Assembly (NCBI GenBank): GCA_946632055.1
Contig: CAMPAR010000008.1
Location: 1-45,653, forward strand
From: an uncultured Lachnospiraceae bacterium
GTDB taxonomy: Bacteria; Bacillota; Clostridia; Lachnospirales; Lachnospiraceae
Direction: 5' to 3'
Length of the DNA stretch: 45,653 bases
In this document: in pieces, positions 32,210 through 41,660 of the stretch
Position numbering within the stretch: position 1 is the stretch's first letter
Layout: each line of letters opens with the position of its first letter
The notes under the pieces: model-generated
Seen by the model: only the letters and a program-made list of their open reading frames with translations
Database searches by the model: none
What the model was told of the DNA's origin: nothing
Translations under genes and position numbers: made by a program

Positions 32210-34769
32210 CTATCGTTTGTAGGAAATAAAGCTGTTGCCGTAGTCGCGGAAGTAGCTTTCCGCGCCGGCGTTGTCGGTCTTTACGGTCTCCCCGGTGTAG
32301 GGGAAGTAAATCAGCACATTCGTGGTCTCATAGCCGGAAATCACGACCGCTTCGCGGTTTCCGGTCACGGCCATCACCGGATGCCCCTGATTGATAAAGT
32401 ACAGGACCTCCTGCAGCGAGCAGCCGTACAGATTCACGGACGCATTCTCGCCGAGCGCCTCATCGAGGATGTCGAAGGGACTCCGTCCGTCCGCGAGATC
32501 CTCCCGAACCTTCGGAAGCTGGATGCCCTCCTGCGCGGCTAGGATCTCAAGCGAAACGGCGAGCGTGTCGTCCCGCGACGCGGCCGTATAAGGCTGAATC
32601 GAAAGCGTTTTGAACAGATCTCTCGTGCCCCTCGTCCACAGGTAGTTCATCCCGTCGTCAATCACGACGCCGAAGACCGCATAGGCTTCATCGATCGCGC
32701 GGTTGATGTCCGACTCCACATACAGAAGCCTTCCGTACCCATAGACATAATATGCGCCGGTCTGGTTGTGCAGAAGATCGATCACATTGACGTCCGCGTT
32801 CTTCTCAAAGCGCGGAATCACGCTGGAGAACTGGGAATCCGCGGCCGTGACCGTGCCGATCTGGATGTAATACTCTTTCTTCACGGGCTCTGCGCTCCGG
32901 TTCATCAGCATGCTCTTTTCGACGCTTCCGCCGGTATCCTGCGTGAGAAGCAGGATCTTGTCCTCGAGAAGCTGCAGCGTCCCGTCCGCCTTCTTTTCGC
33001 CCTGGCGGATCGCAATCCGGGTATCGATAACCCCCGCGGACAGAATGAATCCGCTCTCGGGGACGTATTCCTGCTGGATCTTCAGCTCTTCGTCGGTCGA
33101 GGCGATCACGAGCCGCGAAAGGAGCTGCTGCATATCGATATTGGCTTCAATCACGGAGTTCTCCGCCTTTCCGAAGCCGTAGACGATATCGTCGCCGATG
33201 AAGTCCAGAATTTTCACGAACTCCCCGTCCGGCGCGTTCACGACGGCCGTCGTCTGGGTGTCCATGTTCAGGATCACGAGCCGCTCCGGATATTTCAGGT
33301 CGTCCCCCTCCTGCCAGGCGACGACGTTGCCGAGATTGTTCATCGCGTAGGCGCCGGGGTAGGCGCGGATCGACACCTCCACGGACTCGCCGGAGCTTAA
33401 GTCGATCGAATAGATCCCGTCGCCGTAGCGCAGGTAGCAGACGTCGGAATCGTTGACGTAGGCGAGCGTTCCGAGGTCCATCATCAGCATCTGCTCGGAC
33501 TGCTGGACCGGCATGAAGAAGAGCCGGCGCGTGGAATTATCCGTCGTACTGTAGCGGTAGAAGCAGATCCCGACCATGCCTTCGTAATTGCCGCGGTTCA
33601 TATAGCCGTACACCATGTAGTCGATCGTCCCGTCGTCGGAAACCTTGACGACCTGCATGTCATGATGGTCGTAATCCGAACGGCCCGAGCGGTCGCTTAC
33701 GTCGTCAAAGCTGAAGATCAGGCTCATGGCGTTTGTTTTGGAATTGAAGCTCCAGATGTGGCGGTTTTCCACGAAGACCGTCAGCACATTGTTTGCGGAG
33801 TTCCGGATCCTCGTATCTCCGTCCGAGATTCCAAGCAGAATTCGGCCGTTTTCGCGGCTTGCATTCTCCACGTCGAATACTTCCCCGATCGTGCGGTAAT
33901 AATCGAGCAAATACACCTTTTCGGAGCGATAACGCACACAGAAGAACTCCCGGACCTCGCAGTTTCTCGTGCGGGTCTCCTCGGTCATCTGGATCGTGTA
34001 GGAAAGGCTGATCGAGGCCTGCGTCGGCTCGAGCTCCTGGATCCGGATTTCCGGCGTCTTCGTCCGCGCCACATTCATCGTACCGTAGGTCAGCTTCGAA
34101 TACTTGCTGTGAATATCCGTGTAGGAGTAGTCGTCCGCCTTTAAGTCCTCTCCCGGCTGGATATAGTTGACAAGGAAGGAAGCCGCCTTCTCCCGGTCGT
34201 AAGTCGCGTCGGAAAATTCCTTCGCGAAGGAAATCAGTTCTTTCGCGTACTGGGTTTTCGCGTAAATCACGCGGACATAATAATAAACCGGCCGCGCTGC
34301 GGTATCGGCGATCAGCACCAGCTGGTACTCCCGGCCGCTCTCGAGAAGCTGGGAAAACTGAAGCGTCACATGCGACAGATCTCCCTCTTCCTTCGTAAGT
34401 TCGACCGTTCCGCCGTCTATATATTCGGTTCCGTCGAGGGAGTGCAGCTGGTACTGGAGGCTCTCGACGGTATTTCCGTATTTGTCAATGGTTACATTCA
34501 GACTGCGCTCTGAAGACAGCGGCACGATCTGATCGCGCATTTTCAGGTCTTCCATCCGCTGCACATAACCGTGCAGCACCGACTCGCAGGTATCCTCAAG
34601 ATACGAGAGCCTGACGAGGGGAAGACTGGCCGTCTTCATGCTTTCAAACTCGCTTTCACGCTGGTTCCTCGACGTCAGAGCGACAAGAAGCGTTCCACCG
34701 AGGATCCCCGCAAACACGAGCGCCAGAATGATATATTTACGATATCGTTTTTTCTTCTTTTTCGGTTTC
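32210..34769 (-). CDS. Large membrane-anchored extracytoplasmic protein of unknown function, TTG start
   Basis: An 853-residue protein with an exceptionally Lys/Arg-rich start, one membrane helix (about 13-33) and an outside part of about 820 residues. Residues about 330-560 carry repeated aromatic, beta-rich strands resembling a beta-propeller. The last about 90 residues (YGCSLQEVLYFINQGHPVMAV then VVISGYETTNVLIYFPYTG) look like a peptidase C39-like fold in which the catalytic His/Asp positions are not the usual ones. The start is TTG (34769-34771 on the minus strand, the final codon base being 34771), six to seven bases after AAGGG; no better start keeps the membrane helix. Its function is not known. 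Confidence 0.8.
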
Positions 34770-34791
34770 AACGCATTCCCTTAGAACAGGA

Positions 34792-34823
34792 AAGCCCCAT
34801 CGTTTTTATGTCCGATGGGGCTT
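34792..34823 (-). terminator. Terminator after rplQ
   Basis: An 11-bp perfect stem (AAGCCCCATCG with CGATGGGGCTT) with a ten-base loop, 16 bases after the rplQ stop, followed on the minus strand only by a short TTTCC. It should end the ribosomal transcript, perhaps incompletely, and some read-through into the 853-residue gene is possible. Confidence 0.75.
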
Positions 34824-34838
34824 ACCATTACAATTCAT

Positions 34839-35375
34839 TTATACAAGCTCAAGTAAAACTTCCATCGCTGCATCGCCTTTACGCTGTCCGATCTTCACGA
34901 TCCGGGTGTAGCCGCCGTTGCGGTTGGCATACTTCGGAGCGATTTCCTCGAAAAGCTTCTTCGGCATATCAACAGACTTCGTCAGTTTCTTTTTGCCCTT
35001 ATTCTCGGCCGGAACTTCCGTTACGCCATAGAGAACCTTGAGCATCTGGCGTCTCGCATGAAGGCGGGAAGCCTGATCCTTCTTGATGGTCTTTTCCACG
35101 GTGTCGTAGACCGTCTTCTTCTTTCCGTCAACCACTTCCTTGACGCGCTTGCCGTCTTTGTCTTTTCTGGCAACCTTCGCCTGTACGGTGACGGTATCGT
35201 AGTTATCTCTTTCCTTGACTGCAAGAGCAATCAGCCCTTCGGCAATCCGGCGCACTTCCTTGGCCTTCGCCTCGGTCGTGACGATCTTCCCATGCTCGAA
35301 AAGTGCGGTCACCTGATTTCTCAGGAGCGCCTTTCTCTGATTGGAAGTTCTGCCAAGCTTTCTATATCCTGCCAT
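34839..35375 (-). CDS. rplQ: 50S ribosomal protein L17, enlarged
   Basis: Large-subunit protein near the exit tunnel. At 178 residues it is about 50 longer than most bacterial L17. The core is recognisable: [19 protein letters not shown] at the start, [40 protein letters not shown] and the [12 protein letters not shown] end. The extra residues form a charged Lys/Asp/Val-rich insertion after the first helical part (about 57-95) and a further short extension (about 118-136). It follows rpoA by 14 bases as last gene of the alpha operon. Confidence 0.96.
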   Translation of the reverse strand: MAGYRKLGRTSNQRKALLRNQVTALFEHGKIVTTEAKAKEVRRIAEGLIALAVKERDNYDTVTVQAKVARKDKDGKRVKEVVDGKKKTVYDTVEKTIKKDQASRLHARRQMLKVLYGVTEVPAENKGKKKLTKSVDMPKKLFEEIAPKYANRNGGYTRIVKIGQRKGDAAMEVLLELV

Positions 35376-35389
35376 TGGTTTATCCTCCG

Positions 35390-36349
35390 TTACTCCTCGC
35401 CGGACTTCAGTGATAAGCCCAGCTCTCTTAATTTCGCAAGCACCTCGTCCAGAGATTTTCTTCCGAGGTTTCTGACCTTCATCATTTCATCCGAAGTCTT
35501 GTTGCAAAGCTCTTCGACGGTATTGATGCCGGCTCTTCTTAAGCAGTTGTAAGAACGAACGGAAAGCTCTAATTCGTCAATATTCATTTCCATGACTTTA
35601 TGGCTTTCATCCGCTTCCTTCTCCACCATGATCTCGGCATGCTTCGCATTCTCCGAGAGGTCGATGAAGAGGCTCAGATGTTCGCTCATCACCTTCGCAG
35701 CCAGGCTGACCGCTTCATCCGGTGCCAGGGTGCCGTTGGTATAGACATCCAGCGTCAGTTTGTCGAAGTCCGTAATCTGACCGACACGGGTATTCTCGAC
35801 GTTCATGTTGACACGCTTGATGGGTGTGTAAATCGCATCCACGGGGATCACGCCGATGGCCAGATCTTCGCTGCGCTTTCTGTCAGCGCCGACGTAGCCG
35901 CGGCCCTTCGTGATCGTGAGTTCCATGTTCAGCTTGCAGTCCACCCCGCCGGACAGCGTCGCGATGACCTGATCCGGATTCATGATCTCGATTTCCGAGT
36001 CATGCTGAATGTCTCTGCCTGTTACAACACCTTCACCCTGATATTCGATATAGGCGATCTTCTCTTCGTTGGTGCTGCTGGTATTCTTGATTGCCAGCGA
36101 TTTCAGGTTCATGATGATTTCCGTCACATCCTCCTTGACACCGGGGATCGAGGAAAACTCATGCAGAACACCTTCAATCTTCACCTGGCTGATCGCAGCG
36201 CCCGGAAGGGATGAGAGCATGATTCTTCTTAAGGAGTTGCCGAGCGTCAGGCCGTAACCGCGCTCCAGCGGCTCGACAATAAACTTGCCGTAGCTGTTGT
36301 CTTCTGAAATCTCTGCAATCTCAATATTCGGTTTCTCGAAATCAAACAT
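35390..36349 (-). CDS. rpoA: DNA-directed RNA polymerase alpha subunit
   Basis: Scaffold subunit of RNA polymerase. The 319 residues show the N-terminal assembly domain ([28 protein letters not shown]) and the C-terminal domain with the helix-hairpin-helix, [18 protein letters not shown] then [16 protein letters not shown], that contacts UP-elements. The ATG at 36347-36349 has AAGGAGG upstream; a longer open frame reaching 36409 crosses a repeat region with no ribosome-binding site. It is separated from rpsD by an unusual 120-base gap with repeats. Confidence 0.98.
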   Translation of the reverse strand: MFDFEKPNIEIAEISEDNSYGKFIVEPLERGYGLTLGNSLRRIMLSSLPGAAISQVKIEGVLHEFSSIPGVKEDVTEIIMNLKSLAIKNTSSTNEEKIAYIEYQGEGVVTGRDIQHDSEIEIMNPDQVIATLSGGVDCKLNMELTITKGRGYVGADRKRSEDLAIGVIPVDAIYTPIKRVNMNVENTRVGQITDFDKLTLDVYTNGTLAPDEAVSLAAKVMSEHLSLFIDLSENAKHAEIMVEKEADESHKVMEMNIDELELSVRSYNCLRRAGINTVEELCNKTSDEMMKVRNLGRKSLDEVLAKLRELGLSLKSGEE

Positions 36350-36479
36350 GATTCGCCCTCCTTGTTTTGTTTGGGCATAAACTCTGCGTCTAAATCCACA
36401 GGTTTCCAAGTGAATCTCAGTAAAAAACTACCTGGTCCGCCATAGGCTTCCAAGTAATTTTCACTTAAATTACTTGGAA
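36350..36479 (-). repeat. rpsD-rpoA junction: hairpin and imperfect direct repeats
   Basis: A perfect 13-bp hairpin (36448-36460 with 36467-36479) overlaps the rpsD stop. On the minus strand ACTTGGAA..CCT.TGG occurs twice, once in the hairpin arm and once about 45 bases later, so the same 16-base word is repeated with two changes. Position between rpsD and rpoA suggests feedback or processing of the alpha operon mRNA. Confidence 0.6.
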
Positions 36480-37063
36480 TACAGCTCGACGATCAGCATC
36501 TCGTTCACGGGAACGTCGATTTCGCTTCTCTGCGGAAGAGCTGTGATTTCGCCCTTCAGGTTCTCCTGATCGATACTGAGCCAGGAAGGAACAATTCTGC
36601 CGCCGGTGACTTCCAGCACGTCCTTATAGCGCTGGGAATCCTTCGCGGTTTCCTTGACTTCGATAACATCGCCGACGCTTACGAGGTAAGAAGGAATGTT
36701 CACAATCTTACCGTTGACTGTGATATGTCTGTGGTCAACGATCTGTCTCGCTTCCATACGGGTTCTCGCAAGACCCATGCGGAAAATCACATTGTCCAGG
36801 CGGCGCTCCAGGGTGATCATCAGGTTGTCACCAGTCTGGCCCTTCATGCGCTCTGCCTTATTATAATAATTTCTGAACGGTTTTTCTAACACACCGTAGA
36901 TGAACTTCGCCTTCTGCTTTTCACGAAGCTGAAGCGCGTACTGGCTCATCTTTCTGTTGGCTCTCTTAGACTGTCTGTTACTTTTCTTATCGATTCCAAG
37001 AAAAACGGGATCTAAATCAAGAGATCTGCATCTTTTCAGCACAGGCGTTCTATCTACTGCCAT
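36470..37063 (-). CDS. rpsD: 30S ribosomal protein S4
   Basis: Primary 16S-binding assembly protein. The 197 residues show the N-terminal TPVLKRCRSLDLDP, the KQKAKFIYGVLEKPFRNYYNKAERM helix, and an S4 RNA-binding domain (LERRLDNVIFRMGLARTRMEARQIVDHRHITVNGKIV is the usual sequence; partly quoted here). The zinc-type cysteine pattern is absent (C-minus form). S4 often controls its own operon in Firmicutes; the hairpin at its 3' end and the gap before rpoA are candidate targets. Confidence 0.98.
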   Translation of the reverse strand: MAVDRTPVLKRCRSLDLDPVFLGIDKKSNRQSKRANRKMSQYALQLREKQKAKFIYGVLEKPFRNYYNKAERMKGQTGDNLMITLERRLDNVIFRMGLARTRMEARQIVDHRHITVNGKIVNIPSYLVSVGDVIEVKETAKDSQRYKDVLEVTGGRIVPSWLSIDQENLKGEITALPQRSEIDVPVNEMLIVELYSK

Positions 37064-37081
37064 CTTTAATACCTCCCTTAA

Positions 37082-37480
37082 TTATACTCTTCTGCGCTTC
37101 GGCGGACGGCATCCATTGTGCGGAACCGGAGTTACGTCACGGATACTGGTCACTTCAAGTCCACTCGCTGCAAGCGCACGAATCGCGGCTTCACGCCCCG
37201 AGCCGGGTCCCTTGACGAATACGTCAACGTACTTCAGCCCGTGTATTAAAGCTGCTTTCACAGCGGTTTCCGCTGCCATCTGTGCTGCATAAGGAGTAGA
37301 TTTTCTTGAACCTCTGAAGCCCAGGCCACCGGCACTTGCCCAGGAAATAGCATTGCCCTGAGCGTCGGTCAAAGTCACAATCGTGTTATTGAAAGATGCC
37401 TGAATATGCGCCTGTCCGCGTTCAACGTTTTTCTTGACACGTTTCTTTGTCACTCTTTTGGTAGACACTTTCTTTGCCAT
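37082..37480 (-). CDS. rpsK: 30S ribosomal protein S11
   Basis: Small-subunit platform protein, 132 residues, normal length. Visible core is [57 protein letters not shown] and the end [11 protein letters not shown]. It lies 98 bases after rpsM and 18 before rpsD. Confidence 0.98.
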   Translation of the reverse strand: MAKKVSTKRVTKKRVKKNVERGQAHIQASFNNTIVTLTDAQGNAISWASAGGLGFRGSRKSTPYAAQMAAETAVKAALIHGLKYVDVFVKGPGSGREAAIRALAASGLEVTSIRDVTPVPHNGCRPPKRRRV

Positions 37481-37578
37481 TTTAAAACTAACCTCCCTTA
37501 TGGGTTCTTCCTTACTTGGTTCGCAGGGCCTATGCCTGCTTTACAAAGACTATGCAAGTCTCCTGTTACATCCTGTTG

Positions 37579-37950
37579 TTATTTCTTTTTATTCGCAACA
37601 GTCTTCTTCGGACCCTTACGGGTTCTCGCATTGTTTTTGGTATTCTGTCCACGAACCGGTAAACCTTTTCTGTGGCGAATTCCTCTGTAGCAGCCGACTT
37701 CCTGAAGTCTCTTGATGTTCATGGCAACCTCACGACGAAGATCACCTTCCACCAGGATTTCAGACTCATCGATAACGCGCGCGATCGAAGCGACTTCTTC
37801 GTCTGTCAGATCACGGACACGGGTGTCCGGATTCACGTTCGCCTTCTCCAGAATCTTTCCGGATGTGGTGCGGCCGATGCCGTACACATACGTGAGACCG
37901 ATCTCAATGCGCTTATCTCTCGGTAAATCTACACCTGAAATACGAGCCAT
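37579..37950 (-). CDS. rpsM: 30S ribosomal protein S13
   Basis: Head protein of the 30S subunit that contacts P-site tRNA. The 123 residues read [20 protein letters not shown] then [12 protein letters not shown] (helix-two-turn-helix) and [20 protein letters not shown] near the end. The ATG at 37948-37950 has AGGAGG 12 bases upstream; a TTG directly at the AGGAGG is too close to be the start. It follows rpmJ in the usual order. Confidence 0.97.
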   Translation of the reverse strand: MARISGVDLPRDKRIEIGLTYVYGIGRTTSGKILEKANVNPDTRVRDLTDEEVASIARVIDESEILVEGDLRREVAMNIKRLQEVGCYRGIRHRKGLPVRGQNTKNNARTRKGPKKTVANKKK

Positions 37951-38008
37951 GTGTGTTTCCAACCTCCTTGTAGTTTAGTTCTTGGGGTTCGTGCCCCTGT
38001 AAGGCACG

Positions 38009-38122
38009 TCAGCCCTGTCTCTGCTTGTGCTTCGGGTTCTCGCAGATGATGCGGATAACACCCTTTCTCTTAATGACCTTGCACTTGTCGCAGATGGGCT
38101 TTACAGAAGATCTTACCTTCAT
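38009..38122 (-). CDS. rpmJ: 50S ribosomal protein L36
   Basis: The smallest ribosomal protein, 37 residues, read directly from the minus strand: [20 protein letters not shown], continuing to [11 protein letters not shown]. The Cys-x2-Cys, Cys and His zinc ligands are intact (C+ form), so it should bind zinc. AAAGGAG precedes the ATG. It is first behind the promoter at 38263-38291. Confidence 0.97.
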   Translation of the reverse strand: MKVRSSVKPICDKCKVIKRKGVIRIICENPKHKQRQG

Positions 38123-38262
38123 GTTGTTCTCCTTTCTGCCTTGTTCTTAATCCGCGGTATTCAAGCGGTTTTCAGCATTTTTTCACGCCGCCGTGCATCT
38201 TTGTGGGGCAGAATAAACGGCCCGTGAAAAGGGCATAATACGCTCTTGTCGCGAACCGTTAT

Positions 38263-38291
38263 AATATACCACTAACTTTGCAGTAAGTCAA
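38263..38291 (-). promoter_or_regulatory. Internal promoter for rpmJ-rpsM-rpsK-rpsD-rpoA-rplQ
   Basis: On the minus strand TTGACT (38286-38291), 17 bases, TATATT (38263-38268): five of six in each box, in the 181-base gap between infA and rpmJ. It leaves a leader of about 135 bases before rpmJ. It can drive the alpha-operon part separately from the spc genes. Confidence 0.82.
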
Positions 38292-38303
38292 GTGGTTTTT
38301 ATT

Positions 38304-38522
38304 TTATTTATCTCTCCAGATGATCCGGCCCTTCGTCAGGTCATAAGGAGAAAGCTCCAGCGTCACGCGGTCGCCGGGCAGGATGCGGATGTAGTTCATC
38401 CGGAGCTTCCCGCTGATGGTGGCGAGCACGCGGTGGCCGTTTTCCAGTTCCACATTGAACATGGCGTTCGGCAGTTTTTCGGTTACGGTTCCTTCAATCT
38501 CAATAACGTCAGCCTTTGACAT
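38304..38522 (-). CDS. infA: Translation initiation factor IF-1
   Basis: OB-fold factor that binds the 30S A site. The 72 residues read [19 protein letters not shown] then [19 protein letters not shown] and end [11 protein letters not shown]; full-length. It starts immediately after the KOW-protein stop, as usual in Clostridia. Confidence 0.98.
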   Translation of the reverse strand: MSKADVIEIEGTVTEKLPNAMFNVELENGHRVLATISGKLRMNYIRILPGDRVTLELSPYDLTKGRIIWRDK

Positions 38523-38837
38523 TCAATCCTCCTGATAAAATGATGCAGATGTAAAATCACTGCCGGCTTCCTTCCCGGCTTTCCTCGCTTCCTTCAGAAC
38601 CCTGCGGATGTCCTCGTCTCTTACGGTTTCACCTTTTCCGAAGCGGGAGGCGAGCTCCGTCACGGGTCCCGGCTGAAAATGCATGGCCTTTTTCCTCTTC
38701 GGCGCGGACAGCGGCTTCAGCCGTCCGTCGGAAAGAAGAAAGAGTCCGTTCTCCTCTCCTACGACGATGTAGAGGCTGCCCTTGTCATGCCCGGCGAGAG
38801 AACAGACCATTCTTCCGGGCCCAATCTGCGGCGCCAT
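38523..38837 (-). CDS. KOW-domain (L14e-like) RNA-binding protein
   Basis: A small protein of 104 residues common between map and infA in Clostridia and thought to bind RNA. The first half is a KOW/SH3-like beta-barrel: GRMVCSLAGHDKGSLYIVV then FLLSDGRLKPLSAPKRKK; the rest is a charged helical tail. The ATG at 38837 is five bases after the map stop; upstream frame is within map and rejected. A role in translation or ribosome binding is by context only. Confidence 0.85.
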   Translation of the reverse strand: MAPQIGPGRMVCSLAGHDKGSLYIVVGEENGLFLLSDGRLKPLSAPKRKKAMHFQPGPVTELASRFGKGETVRDEDIRRVLKEARKAGKEAGSDFTSASFYQED

Positions 38838-38842
38838 ACGCT

Positions 38843-39616
38843 TCAGACCTCTCTTCCGTCCCGGTACAGGGTCAGGATTTCCGGCTCGCCCTCCGTGATC
38901 ACGATCGTGTTCTCGTAGTGCGCGGATTTCCTGCCGTCCTTCGTGACGCATTTCCAGTCGTCGATGTCGACCTCCCAGGTACCGGCGTTAATCATCGGCT
39001 CAATCGCGAAGGTCATGCCGGGGCGGAGCTTAATGCCCTTCCCCATGCCGGGCTCCTTGAAGTTCGGGATCTGGGGATCCTCGTGAAGCGCGGTGCCGAT
39101 TCCGTGACCGACCATATCCCTCACGACGCCGTAGCCGAAGGATTCCGCATAGGCCTGTACGGCTGCCGAAATATCATGCAGATGATTGCCGGCCTTCGCG
39201 TATTTGATGCCCTCAAAGAAGCTCTGCTTCGTCACGTCGATCAGTTTCTGATCCTCTTCGGAAATCGTTCCGACACCCCAGGTTCTCGCGGCGTCCGAAT
39301 GGTAGCCCTTGTAAATCAGGCCCATATCGACGCTGATGATATCGCCCTCCTTCAGGACGACCTTCCTCGACGGGAAGCCGTGGACAACCTGGTCGTTCAC
39401 GGACGTGCAGATCGTATAGGGGAATCCGTACAGATGCAGGAAATTGGGCTTGCAGCCGAATTCCTTCGTGATCAGGTGATGCGCACGGTCGTTTAAGGCC
39501 ATGGTCGTAATCCCCGGCTCAATCATCTTCCGGATTTCATCGTGAACAATGGCAAGAAGCCGGCAGGATTCCCGCATCAGTCCGATTTCATGTTCCGACT
39601 TTATCGTTACCGCCAT
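38843..39616 (-). CDS. map: Methionine aminopeptidase, type I
   Basis: Removes N-terminal methionine from nascent proteins. The 257 residues carry the five metal ligands in family context: ISVDMGLIYKGYHSDAART (two Asp), GHGIGTALHEDP (His), MTFAIEPM (Glu) and ENTIVITEGEP (Glu). There is no N-terminal zinc-finger extension. The ATG at 39616 has GGAGG ten bases upstream; the frame is open 12 codons further but overlaps adk. It starts four bases after the adk stop. Confidence 0.97.
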   Translation of the reverse strand: MAVTIKSEHEIGLMRESCRLLAIVHDEIRKMIEPGITTMALNDRAHHLITKEFGCKPNFLHLYGFPYTICTSVNDQVVHGFPSRKVVLKEGDIISVDMGLIYKGYHSDAARTWGVGTISEEDQKLIDVTKQSFFEGIKYAKAGNHLHDISAAVQAYAESFGYGVVRDMVGHGIGTALHEDPQIPNFKEPGMGKGIKLRPGMTFAIEPMINAGTWEVDIDDWKCVTKDGRKSAHYENTIVITEGEPEILTLYRDGREV

Positions 39617-39620
39617 GCGT

Positions 39621-40265
39621 TTACGCCTCCAGGATGGCCGTGATTTCGTCAAAGACCTCGTTCAGGTCCTTCGTGCCGTCCACATTCTTCAGGATGCCTT
39701 CGTTTTCATAGTACTCGATCAGCGGAGCCGTCTGAGCGTGATAGACGTCAAGACGCTTCTTCACGGTTTCGGGCTGGTCGTCGTCGCGGATCACAAGCTC
39801 CGCGCCGCAGACGTCGCAGATGCCTTCCTGCTTCGGCGCCGCGTTCACGATGTGATAGGTCGCGCCGCACTTGGGGCAGGCGCGTCTTCCGCTCATTCTG
39901 CGGATAATGTTCTCATCCGGAACATCGATGTTCAGCGCATAGTCCAGCGAATCGCCGAGATCTTTCAGCGCTTCCGTCAGGCACTCCGCCTGCGGAATCG
40001 TACGCGGGAAGCCGTCCAGAACATAACCGTTCTTACAGTCTTCCTGCTGAATCCGGTCGACAACGAGTCCGGTCGTCAGTTCATCCGGGACAAGAAGTCC
40101 CTGATCCATGTAAACCTTTGCCTTCAGGCCAAGCTCCGTGCCCGCCTTCAGGTTCGCACGGAAAATATCGCCCGTAGAGATGTGGGGGATTTCATATTTC
40201 GCGGCAATTTTCTTTGCCTGCGTGCCTTTTCCGGCGCCGGGGCCGCCAAGCATAACAATCTTCAT
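39621..40265 (-). CDS. adk: Adenylate kinase
   Basis: Interconverts ATP+AMP and 2 ADP. The 214 residues begin [20 protein letters not shown] (P-loop), with the NMP-binding [20 protein letters not shown] and a LID domain carrying the zinc-binding CPKCGATYH and GICDVCG pairs (four Cys, Gram-positive long form). The ATG at 40265 has AAGGAGG upstream; the longer frame overlaps a hairpin. It sits in the standard secY-adk-map order. Confidence 0.98.
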   Translation of the reverse strand: MKIVMLGGPGAGKGTQAKKIAAKYEIPHISTGDIFRANLKAGTELGLKAKVYMDQGLLVPDELTTGLVVDRIQQEDCKNGYVLDGFPRTIPQAECLTEALKDLGDSLDYALNIDVPDENIIRRMSGRRACPKCGATYHIVNAAPKQEGICDVCGAELVIRDDDQPETVKKRLDVYHAQTAPLIEYYENEGILKNVDGTKDLNEVFDEITAILEA

Positions 40266-40291
40266 GTTCGTCCTCCTTGTAATACCATGAG

Positions 40292-40327
40292 AGGCCATTC
40301 AGAACTTTCATAAGCTCTGAATGGCCT
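40292..40327 (-). promoter_or_regulatory. Strong hairpin between secY and adk
   Basis: A 12-bp perfect stem, AGGCCATTCAGA with TCTGAATGGCCT, and a 12-base loop, in the 78-base gap between the secY stop and the adk start. No T-run follows, so it is not a simple terminator. It may protect the 3' end of the secY message or separate expression levels. Confidence 0.6.
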
Positions 40328-40343
40328 GTGTATTGCGATGGGA

Positions 40344-41660
40344 TCAGAAAATACTGTCGTATTCTCTCTCCACCATCTTGCCTTCGATCTGGGAGATTGT
40401 CTCCAGAATGACACCAACGATAATGATCAGAGAGGTGCCGAGGAAGGAAATTCTTCCGATGTTGAAGACACCCGCCACGATGATCGGGATCAGAGCGACA
40501 ATCGAGAGGCCGCAGGCGCCGATGAACACCACCTTATTCAGGACGGAGTTCAGATAGTCGCTTGTGGGCTTGCCCGGACGGATGCCGGGGATAAAGCCGC
40601 CCTGCTTCTTCATTCTGTCCGCTACTTCGATCGGGTTGAAGGTAATTGAAGTATAGAAGTAAGCAAAAATGAAGATCAGTGCAATGTAGAACAGAACACC
40701 GAAGCTGTAATACCAGCCGACGTTTCTGTTGAACCAGTAGCTCGAGCTTAGGAACATGATGATCTTGCCCCAGACGGTCGAGTAATCAATCCTGCCGACA
40801 AACTGGGTGATCATCGCCGGGATCGACATCAGGGAAGATGCGAAGATGACCGGGATCACGCTCGAAGTAAGCACCTTTAACGGGATGCTGCTGTTCTGTC
40901 CGCCAAGCGTGCGTCTGCCCTGGATCCTTCCCGCATACTGCACGGGGATCTTCCGGGTTGCGCCGTTCAGCCAGACAACAAACGCAACAATTGCAAGGAT
41001 TGCTGCAGCAATCAGAGTGACGATCACGATCGAAGCCGCGATGCCTCTGCCGCTCGTAAAGGTCGTAAACAGAACACCTAGTTCTTCAGGAATTCCGGAA
41101 AGGATGTTGACAACAAGTACAATCGAGATACCGTTGCCGATGCCCTTCTCCGTAATCCGCTCGCCGATCCACATCAGGAACGCGGAGCCGGCGGTCAGGG
41201 TGATCACACAGACGATAATGTAAAACGCATTCTTCGTCGTGAACAGTCCCTGGTTGCCGAAACCGATGGACATGGCGATGGATTCGATGAGCGCCAGACC
41301 GACGGTGACGTAACGGGTATACTCCATGATTTTCTTACGTCCCTCGTTGCCTTCGCGCTGAAGCTCTTCGAGCTTCGGAATCGCAATCGTCAGAAGTTCC
41401 ATGATAATGGAAGATGTAATATACGGGGTAATGGAAAGCGCTAAAATCGAAAAGCTTTCCATCGAGCTTCCTGTGAAGGAATTGAAGATATTAAAGGCAT
41501 CCCCCTGAAGGGAGTCCATGATCTGCTTGACGACACTCGGGTTGGTTCCGGGGACCGGAATCTGCGCGCCGATACGGATCACGACAACCATCAGAAGGGT
41601 AAAGAGCACTCTTTTCCTGATATCTGCAATTCTCCAGGCCGTTTTGAGTGTTTTTAACAT
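40344..41660 (-). CDS. secY: Protein translocase subunit SecY
   Basis: Central channel of the Sec translocon. The 438 residues have ten membrane helices and the family motifs IPVPGTNPSVVKQ, ALSITPYITSSIIMELL (plug/lateral gate) and NGISIVLVVNILSG. The start overlaps the rplO stop (TGATG). Length and order are normal. Confidence 0.98.
   Translation of the reverse strand: MLKTLKTAWRIADIRKRVLFTLLMVVVIRIGAQIPVPGTNPSVVKQIMDSLQGDAFNIFNSFTGSSMESFSILALSITPYITSSIIMELLTIAIPKLEELQREGNEGRKKIMEYTRYVTVGLALIESIAMSIGFGNQGLFTTKNAFYIIVCVITLTAGSAFLMWIGERITEKGIGNGISIVLVVNILSGIPEELGVLFTTFTSGRGIAASIVIVTLIAAAILAIVAFVVWLNGATRKIPVQYAGRIQGRRTLGGQNSSIPLKVLTSSVIPVIFASSLMSIPAMITQFVGRIDYSTVWGKIIMFLSSSYWFNRNVGWYYSFGVLFYIALIFIFAYFYTSITFNPIEVADRMKKQGGFIPGIRPGKPTSDYLNSVLNKVVFIGACGLSIVALIPIIVAGVFNIGRISFLGTSLIIIVGVILETISQIEGKMVEREYDSIF

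Noticed and set aside
36350-36409. Longer N-terminus for rpoA
   Set aside because: It translates the repeated gap sequence; the standard alpha start with AAGGAGG is at 36349.
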